A stretch of 64,000 nt of DNA, taken from NCBI GenBank assembly GCA_027605045.1, contig JAQFWX010000002.1, positions 1,178,001 to 1,242,000 on the forward strand, written 5' to 3'. Each line of letters starts with the position of its first letter. Position 1 is the first letter of the stretch. The DNA is from Phallus indusiatus (taxonomy: Eukaryota > Basidiomycota > Agaricomycetes > Phallales > Phallaceae). The notes beneath the pieces were generated by a model, which was not told the origin of the DNA, made no database searches, and was given only the letters and a program-made list of their open reading frames with translations. Positions 44,188-56,220 of this stretch are shown here, one piece after another. The position numbers and the translations under genes were made by a program.

Positions 44188-45890
44188 GGGATTTTGTTGA
44201 AGGAACAATAAATACTGCTGAACAGTGATACTGAAAAATGGTTTTAGAGGAGCCCATAGGTGTCCATTGGCACAGACCACCCTATGATCATATTTTGACT
44301 CAGATTTATCATTTTGTCTCATGTCTCAGACTGTCTTGAAACTTTTCTGCTGAGCAAAAAAAATTTTTCAAGGGGTTTATCTTGCAATCTACAGTAACCG
44401 AATATCCTAATATGGCTACCACGTGAGTAGGAGCAAACCCCACATTCTCATTGATCTCATCCTCCGAGACAGAATCGGTACTCGTAGCGTCAACCAAGAT
44501 GATATTGTCCGTTAACACCGGAATGATTTAATATTTTCCGATGAATCGGGTGTCAAAGGAGTTTATGAGCGAAAGGATAGGTTGTTTCTCAATGGTTTTT
44601 CTGGATTTCATGTGGACTCAAAGCAGAACACGCACGGCATGGCACTCACGCTGACCAATGTGTATCATTATCGCTCTACATTGGCATCAAGAACCAGATT
44701 CGTATCCTCAAAAACTTTCTATCTGCGATGACTAAACGCTTCAATAATGACGCGATAGCCCGAGCCGGTCTGAAAAACCTTGGGAATGGAACAGGAAGTC
44801 AGAGTATCTGGCACAATTGATATATCTGATTGGCACAGTATCATTGCCAAACACCAAAGGATCGCCCTTACAGCGTAAACAGCGTCAACATCGGTTACGC
44901 CGCCATTGGAACGAAATCTGCTGCGGGTGAGATACTTCTAAACTTGAGCGCACCTGTCGTTGTATAAGAGGACAATGGTGGATGTGGCTATAAAGTTAAT
45001 TCTGAGGCCAAAACCCGAACTGAAGAACAGCTTTCAAAGTTTTGTTTATTCCTAATGTGAAATGGATTTTAAACTCCGAGCGAATCGGACAAAATCCTTG
45101 CCGGAAGCCGAATCAACCTTACTGACAATTCCTTTTTTTCTCGCTACGCTATTGAATCCAAACGACAGTTTCAAGGTAAAGTATCTTCCTCTCCTGTATC
45201 ATTAATCAAACCCTGACATTAGAATGGAGGTACGAGATCAGGACTGTCTTGGTCGGAGAAATGCATGTTGCGGATACTAATGAAGAGCAACAGCCTGAAT
45301 CTTCGATCGCCAATGATGATGTCAGAGAACGCATAGCGCACTCCACATGCAACATCCTTCTCCAGCCTGAAGCAGTCCACCTGGCTGAGCATATGCCACT
45401 TCTGACTACATCAACGACTCCCCAGTCGTCAGTTTATGTACTGATGTGTCCGATCCGTCTACGCACGCCAATTACAGAGTTTTTCGCTCCTCTTGCCAAG
45501 TCCACATCCAGAAGTCATCAATTCTCCAAAGATTAAGTACCATCCCGGCAACCGCAATTGGAACAGCCTGCCGCAGAACCCTCGGTCATAGCTCTCAGGA
45601 CAGATTCAATTGGACACCATTTGACGCCCCACCAATTTACATAGTGGGTGTCATACATTGCCTAGCCCGAATCGCAGACCAATTTACAATTATCAATTCG
45701 GCAATCGCAGCCAGCACCTTTTAATACAATACTTTCACGTCTATTAATCTGCACGTGAACACAAATATAAACATCCAGTTATTCCCCCTCAGTTCCAGGA
45801 TTCCCACCCCAACGTCTCCACCTTCCTAATTGTAACCTCAGTCCCGCCCATCTTCGTAGGGCAGAGATTACGTTGCTTCATACACCCTTC
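44188..45890. other. gene-poor region with open but unassigned frames
   Basis: About 1.7 kb between the divergent DUF262 and permease genes. It contains moderately long frames (45249-45536 and 45446-45724 on +, 44309-44518 on -) and a + stretch near 44522-44730 reading DESGVKGVYERKDRLFLNGF and HVDSKQNTHGMALTLTNVYH. These look protein-like but are not joined by clear splice sites and match no family I know. It may be a decayed gene or transposon remnant. I see no terminal repeats. Confidence 0.35.
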
Positions 45891-48670
45891 ATGTCCAACC
45901 TCTTGCCATCGCATCGTGTCTCAACAGGCTCGTCCGCGAGCACAACTTCCAATGAAAAACCCCACCAGTCGACGAATCTCGCTAATACCAACGAAAAGAA
46001 TCTCCCAACGTCTTCAAATAATATCAACGAGAAAGGTGTAAATGGTACAGGTTCAGCCAAAGCAGCTGCCGTCGAAGTCGACGGGAGCTATGACGAAGCT
46101 CAATACGGACATCTGCATCGACAGTTGAAGAACCGTCATATCCAGATGATTTCCATCGGTCTGTATCTTTTGCGCGCTTCTAGTTACTGTCGCTAATATA
46201 TTTTGTCGTGTTTTCAGGTGGGGTTATTGGAACAGGTTCATACATTTCCCATTTGTCTGTAGGCTTTCTCATTTCAAACACATGCAGGTCTCTTTCTCGG
46301 CACGTCAACTTCCCTCGCAAACGGAGGCCCGGTAGGACTGTTTTTGGGATATACAATCATGTCATCTGTCTGCATTGGGGGTTCGTCCATTCAAATTCCT
46401 TTCGCCTTTTCATCCCGAAATAACATTCCTACTTAGTAATGTTATCCCTCGGCGAATTAGTAACATACCTGTACGTCTGCTCGTGAATCTCAACCTAAAA
46501 AAGGATATGACGTTGACAAATCTTTAACAAATTTCAAATAGTCCTATCGCGGGTGGACACATAACATTATCAGGTCGGTTTGTAGATCCCGCGCTAGCTT
46601 TTGCAATGGGATGGAATTATTGGTATTCCTGGTGTGTCGCCTTACCTGGTCAGTCTGATATCATTATTGGCACATTTTGCATTGAGCTAAATATGATGAT
46701 TTTTTTCGCTCTCCAGCTGAATTATCAGCCGCAGCCGTATTGGTAAATTGTATGTCACTATTTTTATAAATCCTTTGCCACACGTATCAATTTTCGCACA
46801 TTCAAATTAGTTTGGAACAAATCCATAAACGTGCGTTCTTTCTCTTTTTATAAAGCTCTAGCCGTAAACAGTGAAATCTCTTTTACGTCACAGAACGCCG
46901 TTTGGATTACTATCTTCTTCGGAGTTGTTTTGGGTATCAATTTCCTCGGTACCCGGGCATTTGGAGAATGTGAATTCTGGTTCGGTGGGTTCTTTTATAT
47001 AATATATGTATTCTAGATACATAATCTGTTTTTTTTTTTCAGCCTCAATCAAGGTTCTAACCATTATTGGACTTATTATATTGGGCATTGTTATCGATCT
47101 AGGAGGCGGTCCGAATCATCACAGATTAGGTTTCCAGTTCTGGGTAGGGCCGAAATTAGTCATACTTCATCACATTCAATGTCTAACTATCAGTATTCAG
47201 AGAAATCCAGGACCATTCGTCGACTTCAACGGTATCAAAGGTCCAAAAGGCCATTTTCTAGGGTTCTGGTCTGTCCTCATTCAGGCCGCATATGCTTTTG
47301 TAAAGTGTCCTCGTTAATATATGAGAAAAATGGCGCATATACTTAGTCTTTTTTTGGTTATCCAGATTGGGACAGAAATTATCGGAATGACAGCCGCCGA
47401 AACTCAGAATCCACGCAAGAATATTCCGCGCGCTATTAAAGGTGTTTACGTTCGAATTTGCGTCTTTTATATTTTAGGAGTATTCGTACGTCTCGAACCC
47501 TATTTTTATCTTGCTGTCTTGGAATTGAATGTCTCTTTTCCTAAGGTTTTGGGTCTCATTTGTCCCAGTAACGATAAACGCCTCACCACGGGCACTAATA
47601 CAGCTGCATCATCCGCATGGGTTATTGCTATTCAAATCGCAGGAATCAAAACATTACCTAGTATTATTAACGCTTGTTTATTAAGTACGAAGATTCCCAC
47701 ACTTTTACAAGCTTATTTTGACCCTGGCCCGTTCTCTTCTTAGCTTCTGCATGGTCCGCTGGATCATCTGACTTTTATACCGCTTCGCGTGCTCTCTATG
47801 GTCTTGCGACGCTAGGACAAGCTCCTAAGATTTTCAGAAAGGTCAGTCATAACCATGTGACCGAATACCGTTGCTTATTTTTATATGGACAGACAAATAG
47901 ATTCGGGACACCATATGTATCATTATTCGGCTGTTCACTCGTATGATCTCCCTTCCCGCATAAATATTCGAGTCTTCTCATATTCTTCGTATCTCTTCAT
48001 TTATTTAGCTCGGTCTTCTAGCATACATGGGGTCTTCATCCGGTTCTTCTAGAGTGTTCAGCTGGTTCTCAAATATGAGTTCCGTCACGGGTATGTTGAA
48101 CTGGATGGGAATATGTATTACCTTGATTCGCTTCAGAAAGGGATTAAAGGTAATACTTAATACTACTCCTATTGATTGATTGATCGACTCAATCATTCAT
48201 TGCGTAGGCACACGGAATAGACCCCTCTAGTTTACCCTTTTCCAGCCGATTACAGCCGTACATTGCTTGGTGGTCTTTATGGTAAGCATTCCTTTACCCC
48301 TTGTTTGAGAACACCCGTTGCAAATGAATTAATTTTATTTGACAGCTGGGTCATTCTGATTATACTCTTTGCCGATTGGTCCGTGTTCCTCAAAGGAAAG
48401 TGGGATCACGCAGCTTTTATATCCACTTATTTCCCAGTTCCTTTCTTTATTATGTACGTGTATAATTTCCGATTATCTCAGGGTTATACTGAAGTTTGTG
48501 CAATTCTAGCCTTTATTTCGGGTACAAGTTTTATTACAAAACTCAAATACTGAGACGTGAGTCTTGAATCTTACATTTGAAAATACCTCGTACCAGATTT
48601 AACTCGGATTAATATTCTTTTAGCCTCAGAGATGGATTTTGTAACATTTGTTGATGATCCCACTATTTAA
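45891..48670 (+). CDS. amino-acid permease (APC superfamily, yeast YAT type)
   Basis: The first ATG in frame is 45891 (MSNLLPSHRVSTGSS); a Ser/Asn-rich cytoplasmic tail precedes LHRQLKNRHIQMISIGGVIGTG, the conserved entry into membrane span 1. Spliced segments LFLGTSTSLANGGPVGL, VTYLPIAGGHITLSGRFVDP, AMGWNYWYSWCVALPAE, GTEIIGMTAAETQNPRKNIP, FYTASRALYGLATLGQAPKIF and TGMLNWMGICITLIRFRKGLK are the usual YAT-family signature blocks. About 12 membrane spans are expected. The last exon ends with EMDFVTFVDDPTI at 48670. It would import amino acids by proton symport across the plasma membrane; the substrate range is not readable. The gene has many short introns. Confidence 0.9.
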
Positions 48671-48897
48671 ATATTTGTCGATGGATAAGGGTGTGGTAAT
48701 AATATTTTATCATTGTATAAGTGGCGCATATTGTTGGTATTGGAAATTTAACCACTTTTCATGTACATCATCAAAAGCCGTTGAACGTATAGGTATCACG
48801 GAGTTTTATTATATTACTGACTTGGTAAATCACGTCTGCTCGCAAATTACTTTATTTTTACATATCTAATAATGCATCTACGAACCCCAAAACTTTT

Positions 48898-50043
48898 TAA
48901 CTGAAACAAGTCAACCACCTGTCACTCTTCCCTTCCAAAGCATTCACAATTTCCCTCGCAACAATACGTTGAGACTGTTCTGAAGGATGCAATTCATCGA
49001 ACCTGATGCAAGATATGAATCAGTCGCCGCGTAAGCCATACAAGCTCCGTATAGAAACTCACCAAACGAAACTATCAGCTGCAGTTCCGCTGTTGATCGT
49101 GCAATCCGCGACACCGCTTGTCGATTCGTTAAGCTGGAAGACGCACGAATCCCAGCATCCGGTTGTGTTGAAAGGAACAGTACCGTTGAGATATTGAGAT
49201 GGGTTATTGAGTATATCAGTGAAAAGACCGTGAGAGTCGAATAAACCTATGATTATAATCATGTTAACGACCTACGCTTTTATGATATTTGAATGAGGGA
49301 ACTTACAAACGTGCGCGTCTTTCAGTGTTGGAGCGAGATTGGCGAGCATGAGTTTGGTGAGTTGGTTACCAGTTGCGATGAATTCTTTCATCATAACGTT
49401 CCATTCTGTCGTATTGCGTTGTTCGGTCCAGTACTTGTTGGGATAAGAGTCGGCGGAATAGAGCACTACATGATCGAGTGGAACCATCTGATAGCAATCA
49501 AACAATTTTTAAATCAGCCTGAAGGATAGATTGCTGAGGGGCCCTTACGTTCTGGAAGAAAAAGTTCCGTGCACCATGGTCATACATGGTCTGAACCCAT
49601 CCAACAGCACATGTGGTGGTATTGACGAGACTAACGCCGGGGACAGCTTGACCACTAATCAGCTCTCCCACACCAACATCATTCGTCCCAATCCAAAGTG
49701 TAAACAGCGTTTCTTCAGCATTGAAACTCTTCCCATTATTCGTGGCATTCAAAAAAGCGGGAATTTCATCTTGGACGACAGCGGGAAACGTGCGCGGGGT
49801 CAGATTTTGGTCGCAAGTGGCGCCTGAGCGAGCGAAGTCGAGGAAGGAGAGGTGGCCATAGTCTGCGGCGTATATGGGCCAGAGGGCAAAAGAGGCTTGG
49901 GTTATGTCGGTGTAGCTGTCTCCAAATGTCATGAGCTTTGTGATCTTTTGTTTGAATGGTTGGTGCTGGAAGACTGGTTCAAAGGCATGAACGCTGGTGA
50001 GGAGGAGAGCAAGAGCGAGGTAAAGTGTGGTGAGTTTGAACAT
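48898..50043 (-). CDS. secreted GDSL/SGNH acetylesterase (carbohydrate esterase family 16 type)
   Basis: The start at 50043 (MFKLTTLYLALALLLTSVHA) is a signal peptide. The block I motif follows as MTFGDSYTD, then DFARSGATCDQN, then LWIGTNDVG (block III GxND), GARNFFFQNVRAP, a middle exon with EWNVMMKEFIATGNQLTKLM, then GLFDSHGLFTDILNNPSQYL with paired Cys residues, and the catalytic FDELHPSEQSQRIVA (block V DxxH). The exon joints have good GT-AG sites, and the stop is at 48898. Length of about 330-350 residues and the GDSYTD..GTND..DELHPS order match fungal CE16 acetylesterases, which remove acetyl groups from hemicellulose oligomers outside the cell. The exact substrate is inferred from the family only. 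Confidence 0.88.
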
Positions 50044-51690
50044 TGTCCCAGTTTGGCTGGTTGTTTCTTGCAATAAGTAGCGCTTTATCTATGCAAACGA
50101 GTTGTTATTTTCAATACCATTACGACATCAGCGAGGCTCTTAATGTGATAAATCTGGTGACGTGAGGTATTTATCAGAACATGGGAAAGAAATGGCACAA
50201 CAGGGATGCAGTCTCAACGTTTGACCCTTATTCTTCTGTTCGCTTCTGTTCGCAAGACAGTCGCCTGACTCGGACGACCCACAAATTAGTGGTGGTGGTG
50301 CTCCAACGTTGAGAAACGTGTTGGCCGAACATTATCCGGGAAGAGAAGACGGTTTGAACCAGCCGCGTTTGCAGTCATCTGATTGTCCACTTGTTGATAT
50401 CAGGTGAACGTTGGACGTTCAAGGGGGCTACGGGTGATTAATATTGGTTAATTTTGAGAAAATTCGGTGCCAATTCTATGCAGCAGGTAGCAATTAACGC
50501 TTGTACGCTTGTATTTATAGCCTGATCACACTCGCACTCCGAAGTTACAGGTTTAGGCGGCCACAGTGGATGCCATATGCCAGGCAGGTGAGGGGTGAGG
50601 GTATATTTGTGTTCCCCCTGTAAGTGTTCTCATCATGTTCATTGTTTTCCGTCCTCGTCCTCGTCGTCAGCTTCAGCCCCACTCCCATCTCCATCAGCAT
50701 TGTGCTCTTCTTACGACGTCCACGGTCCAACCAGGCGAGGAAAGAAGAAAACGTCGCATGGCCTCGGGATGCTCCAAGAAACAAATCATCCGGTCTGTAT
50801 TCCCTTTTTAATTGTATCCCTCCTTCGCACAATCAATATGCAGTCGTTCTGATAACTCCGTAACATATAAGTCATACATAATGCTCCGCGGCATGGATTT
50901 TGGGAAATACGAAAATGTTCACGGAAGTTCAGCTGTCAACGTTCAACTTGCGCCATGAACTTGCCAAAAAACGCGATATGTGTAATTTGCGATTCGCAAT
51001 CCATAACTCAGTTGATATTATCAACATTTTGTATTGTCAGCGTACCCAAGTCGTGCAGGTATGGGCGACTTGTACGATTTGTGCTCTCGTGAATGTTTAT
51101 ACCAGTGAAAGTGGTTAATTGGCATAGAGTAGTTTAATTGCCCTCTTTCTCTGTTGACTTGAAGTGCTAGTCCTGTACAAGCATCCGGCTACCGGGTGTG
51201 TGCCAAATGTTCAGAAAAACAGGTTGAATGTGATAACTGGGAATGCGATGATCTGTGTGTTGGAGAATAGCTTTATTTTCATAGAAGCGCGTATAAAAGC
51301 TTTTATTATAAGTGCAAGGAATCTCACCTTACGCGTCTGATACAAAACATACTTGGCAAACCCGAAAAAGGTACCAGATGGCATACCATCATCCAGCTGT
51401 CGGTTTGATCCTTGAAAACAGCTAATAGTTAGGATTTGTCTTCAACGCGTGCAATTCAGTAGGACAAGATGCATTCTTCTCCAGCGGTAGTCTATTTGAG
51501 AGTTGGTCTCCTGACAAAGGCAGTCGTAGGCGAGCGCTCCCTTGTCCGAGTGTTGAGCTTCTTTGAAAGATTAGATATGATTAGATTTCGGCTCTATCTG
51601 GACGTCCTCACTCGCGATGTCACGCGTCACAACTCCATTCGGTCTTGTTCTCCTCCCCGTAATTCTTCGCATGCCCTCCATACCGTCGTA
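50044..51690. other. long intergenic region, no gene seen
   Basis: About 1.6 kb between the divergent esterase and FunK1 genes. Overlapping frames on both strands at 50545-50863 come from a CGTC/TCC-biased tract, and 50900-51118 (+) has no motif. The FunK1 frame itself is open upstream to an ATG at 51469, but that extension shows no family resemblance. No repeats or RNA genes recognised. Confidence 0.4.
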
Positions 51691-54524
51691 ATGCAGGCCT
51701 CTACCTCGAGTATTGGGTCGACGCCCTCCAAGCCTCGATCAAAGCAAGCTCATACGAACTCGACACCACCTCCTTCTCGCCCACAGTCGGAACTCGTCAA
51801 AATCATCAGTGATGAGATCGATGATCAGACCTACGAGTTCGAACCGGAGGTAGTCGCAAGGATGTTATCTCCAAAGTTGTTACGCAAAAACGCACCAAAC
51901 ATTTCACATCCTGCCTTATCCGACTTCGAATGTCTCATTGACGATCCCGCCGTGCGAGCTGCTATGCGGCGGCTCCCGAGTCAGGAATATAGGAGTTGGG
52001 TTGCACCAGAGAAACCTAACTATGCGCCAATGGCAGAATTTTTGAACAAATGTGTGGAGGAGTGCAATAAAGTTTATGACGTTATCCACCAAACCTTGCC
52101 ACGAAACAGCCGATTCAAGGTCGCTGAGCGAACCAGTCGCTGGCTGGCTGAACTTTGTTTTGTAAAGTTCGACTCAAGAACTAAAGATGGCATCCAGCAC
52201 TCGGAACCCCTCAAGCCTGACATTGTTGGAATAAATGGCTTAGACGCAACTACGCAAGATATCTCTTGCTGGTGGAATCTGCCGCCCGAAGAGAATTCGC
52301 CGGCTAGTTATCAAATCATCATTCCCATGGAAATAAAAAGCAGCTGGTCCGATATGGTGGCACAAGCGGGCACCTACGCCCGAGGCCTGTTCGCCGCCTC
52401 CCCACTTCGCACGTTTGCCCTTGTAATTGCTGCAAATCAAGTACAGCAGGATCTCCGGTTTCTGATTTTTCATCATGGGGGTCTTTCCGTTTCCAAAGCA
52501 ATCAAGCTCGACAACGCTGGGTGTATAGCTCTTCAGAAGATGTTACTCAGTGTCTTGCTATGGCAATCCGCCGAAGACGCCGGACTTCCTACCTTTACCG
52601 ACGGCAAAAGCTTCCTTTTTCCAGATAAGCCGGAGCCACTTAATATTGGCGGTGTGTGGAATATTAAACACGTCATCCACCATTTTTTGTCCACTCGCGG
52701 TCGGAATACGTATGTAGTCAGCTTAGAATCAAAAAAAAGCGATGTACATGCAGATGTAAAGACAACCGTGAAGCCAAAAAGGAAGAGTCGTCGGTATCTG
52801 AAGAGAGCACAGCGCCCGGATACAGCTAGCACGGCGCCTTTGACTTGTGAGCCTACTGATATAGTTTGTTCCTGATAGCCAGCTGATCCTATTTTTACAG
52901 CAACTCAAACATCGTCTAGTAGCCTTCAAGTCAGTAGCGGAACTGGTAAACGGAGCCCAAGTACCAAGAAATCCTGTGAGTAAATAAATATTTGTTTTTG
53001 AGATGACAAAAATCCTCACGTTCATATATGTAGCTCAAGAGCCCGCCTCAGGCTCCTCGCAGAAGAGGAACGCAGATGAAGGTAAAGAATTCGTCTTCAT
53101 TATATTCTTACTCCCACCGAACGCCGCATACTTTAGCAATACTTGAACCCATCACGCATCGCGAGAAGAGACCCCGTCCCCTAGCCGCAGTCCCGCCTTC
53201 AGACATCATTGCATCAGGACGTGAGAAATCCCTACCACCTACGCTTGTGGTAAAATGCTCCTGGCCAAATGCGGCAAAAGAGACGGTGGAACCAAAGATG
53301 TATGACGCTTGTAAAAATAGCTTTGGTGTTGCCCAGTCTTTGGGCTCATTTGTTGCATGCGTCCGTGAAAATCAACCAATGTGCAATTCCATTTTCTTGC
53401 CTCCGGCAGGTGAGGATATTACGAAGTATTATTGGCCAATTTTCAAATCCGAAAAACAACCACGGGTTCCGAAAGCAGTGGACTGTCGCACACTCTGGAT
53501 CACAACGCTAGCTAATGAAGGACAAAACCTTGATGAATGCTCAAGCGCATTAGACCTATGTGAATGTATCCTACATTCCATGCTTGGTATGCGTCTTTTT
53601 CCTTTTTTCACACACTTTCTTCAACATTTCAACCAGGTTGGCTCTCAGCATATCAACACGGATTTCTGCACCGGGACATTAGTATTGGCAATTTGCTCAA
53701 GCTTGTTGTGCCTGTATCTCTCGGCGCATTCAATGCCGTTGAGTTTATTAAACGTGAAGTCCCTCCAGAGGAGCCAAAAAAGCAGGACAAGACAAGTTTG
53801 AGCAATAAAAAAACGTTGAACTCGACTGACAGTAAACGTACAGAATACCAGGAGCTGCTCACAATTGCTCATGACTTAGATGCTACCTTAGGCCAACTTG
53901 GCTTAACAGCTGAATTCAAAGCTGCTATTATTGATGGAGACATGGCGGCTTACATCCCAACCTATTTTGACTCCTCTCATGATAAGGGAGTTTTCTCCGT
54001 GGGTTGCGTCACTCATCGCTCTAGATGTGTGTCAGGCTGATCAGTAACTTTAGGGCACCATTGAGTTTATGTCATCGCAGCTTCTCGGTGCAATGGAAAA
54101 GAATATGCCTTGTCTTCATTCTCCGTTGGATGACCTGTGGTCCTTCTTCTGGACGACACTTTGGGCGACGTTGCACAATCATCACTACCCAGGCCAAACC
54201 GACACAGAGAAGGTTTGGCGTCGTCAGTTGTGTGGTGGAAGAGCGTTTCGTGAACAAGTGATGCTGGATATTGAAAGAGACCTACTCATTGAAGAAGAAG
54301 AGCAATATTCTCGCGTTCTCCGGCATATGGCGCCATTGCTCCGTGGGTGGTACGATTCTTTACGCAAATTTGAGCCCAAATGGTTATTGGAGCTGAGAAG
54401 AAAAGGCGACGCAAAACCAGAGGAAATGCGCTTGCTATTTCATAAATACGCATATAGCGGTGTGCTGAACTTTGTTCGCGTATTTTCAGAGCATGTTCAG
54501 ACTCTTAGAAATACCTCGGTGTAA
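51691..54524 (+). CDS. FunK1-type fungal protein kinase
   Basis: I chose the ATG at 51691 (MQASTSSIGSTPSKPRSKQ) because the frame upstream to 51469 looks unrelated. The long N-terminal half has the FunK1 blocks SRFKVAERTSRWLAELCF, LKPDIVG, IPMEIKSSWSDMVAQAGTYA and RTFALVIA. After a Ser/Lys-rich linker the kinase C lobe follows: GFLHRDISIGNLL (catalytic HRD..N), a Pro/Lys insert, IIDGDMAAYI (DFG-equivalent position), GTIEFMSSQLL (activation segment) and HSPLDDLWSFFWTTLWA. The stop is at 54524. FunK1 kinases form a large, fast-evolving family in multicellular basidiomycetes, with unknown substrates. The nucleotide-binding Gly loop is not evident, as is common in this family. It seems complete, with few introns in its first half. 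Confidence 0.9.
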
Positions 54525-56220
54525 TTCGTGCACTAACACTTTTTCAACTAATACCATTCAAGGTTATACATGATAAACGGAATATGTTTTAGAAATTATA
54601 GTTTTTGTCGTTTCTCAGTCTGCCAGATCAGCATAATAAACATATCGGGATTTTTGAAACAAAACCTCAGGCCTCAGGTTCACTAACGTCCCCAAGTTTG
54701 CCATCATCCTAATTGTGAATTCTGGCCCTGACGTTTTTTTTTGCTCTAGGCGGCCTTTGCTAGATTCGTTTACATATTTGCTCATCCATTGCTCGTTAAC
54801 TATCCGAACTTTCTGTTTATTTATGCATCAATAGCTACGCCTTCTTTTACAACTTCGTTATCCTTAAAGGTTCAGTGAATGGATTCGTAGTAAGCAGAAC
54901 CTCATAACAACGACCCTAACATACTGTAACATTATCAGAGAGGCCTGCAGTGCCCTAAAAATCATCAAGTTTTGTCCTTCGTCAGCTAGCGTCGTAACCC
55001 AGAGTGTGCGTCGGGAGTAAGGACTGGAAAGTGAACTTGAATGCCAATGGTGGAGTATGGACTTGATTTAATTGATAAGGGGCAGGGAGGCTCAGAGCTA
55101 GAGGTTGAATTAAGTCCGGGCAGATGAGAGAGAATGATATACCGGCATGGCATTTGCCCACAGGTAGGGGGAGAAAGTGGAGGTTACTTTTATCAGCTCT
55201 TCTAAATAGGTTTGCCTGTGCTCAAAATATTGTGTTACTAATAGCACTGGGCGTGGTTTATAATTGTGAACGTTTTTGTGTTCTACTAGACGGGTTGAAG
55301 GTTCATTCAAAGACGTTTAGGATGCCTTCTTGAACTCCAACCAGAGAACAACTCATTACATTCATATTGCTTGTTACTTTCAATCAGGGCTGATGGGTCG
55401 AAAATGGAATTTATCAAAAACAAAAAACAAAAAAAACTTACCACCGACAGGGCGTTCAAGTTGAGGCCAAAACATTACACCTCTCGTTTGTGTTGTTGCG
55501 ACTTTATGTTCATAACGAATTTCTGCCAAATGTGAGAGTCTGTTTCAATTTCGCTGATTCGTAATTCTTATTACTTATGATTCATTACTTTTTTGACAGT
55601 TCAACTGCTGTTCACCGGGTGCCTATCCTCCATGGTACCGTGACAAAGTTGCCATAATCGGATGACGGAGCTGCAGTAATTTGAAGGGACGATGTGTCCA
55701 AATCTCCTTGAATGGGATCAAGTATTGCTAGATATATACGATATAAACTGACTCAGGATTGAATGATCATGATGAACATCTCTCACCTTCATCTGCGCTC
55801 CTTGTAAGGAAGATCCGTTGTCTGTTGAGTATGGTGATAATTGGAGAGGTATTTTATACGTTCAGTTTAGGTCAAAAGCTTTTAGGGCAACGGTTTATGT
55901 ATGGCGTTTTTGAGTCAGAACAAGGAGTAATGATTGTACGATAAATTACTGATATTCGGAAGCTCGATATATATTCTCCGATATATGCCATTGAATTGCA
56001 CTTCGATATACGATTGGCGTGATTTCTTATGTTATCAAAGATCATTTAATGTGAGTAGTTCAGTTTACATCGCCATCGAAAAATGCAACTGTCAAGGTAA
56101 CCGTCAAGCCTCAAGGCATCACACGACCGATGTTGATCCGCTCCTGTAGAATTGTGTCATAGCATATATGCGCATAAAAATATGATTCATGTAATAGTGG
56201 AACAGGAAAATGCGATAAGA
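54525..56220. other. long intergenic region between convergent genes
   Basis: About 1.7 kb of AT-rich sequence between the ends of the FunK1 and AMP-binding genes. Frames such as 55124-55333, 55759-55944 and 55934-56149 (+) have no recognisable motif. No terminal repeats or RNA genes were found by eye. Confidence 0.4.

Noticed and set aside
50545..50863. Overlapping frames on both strands
   Set aside because: They come from a low-complexity CGTC/TCC-rich tract; no splice partners, signal peptide or motif.
51469..51690. N-terminal extension of the FunK1 kinase
   Set aside because: It is open and has an ATG, but the sequence is unlike FunK1 N termini, whereas the ATG at 51691 begins a typical Ser/Pro/Lys-rich start.
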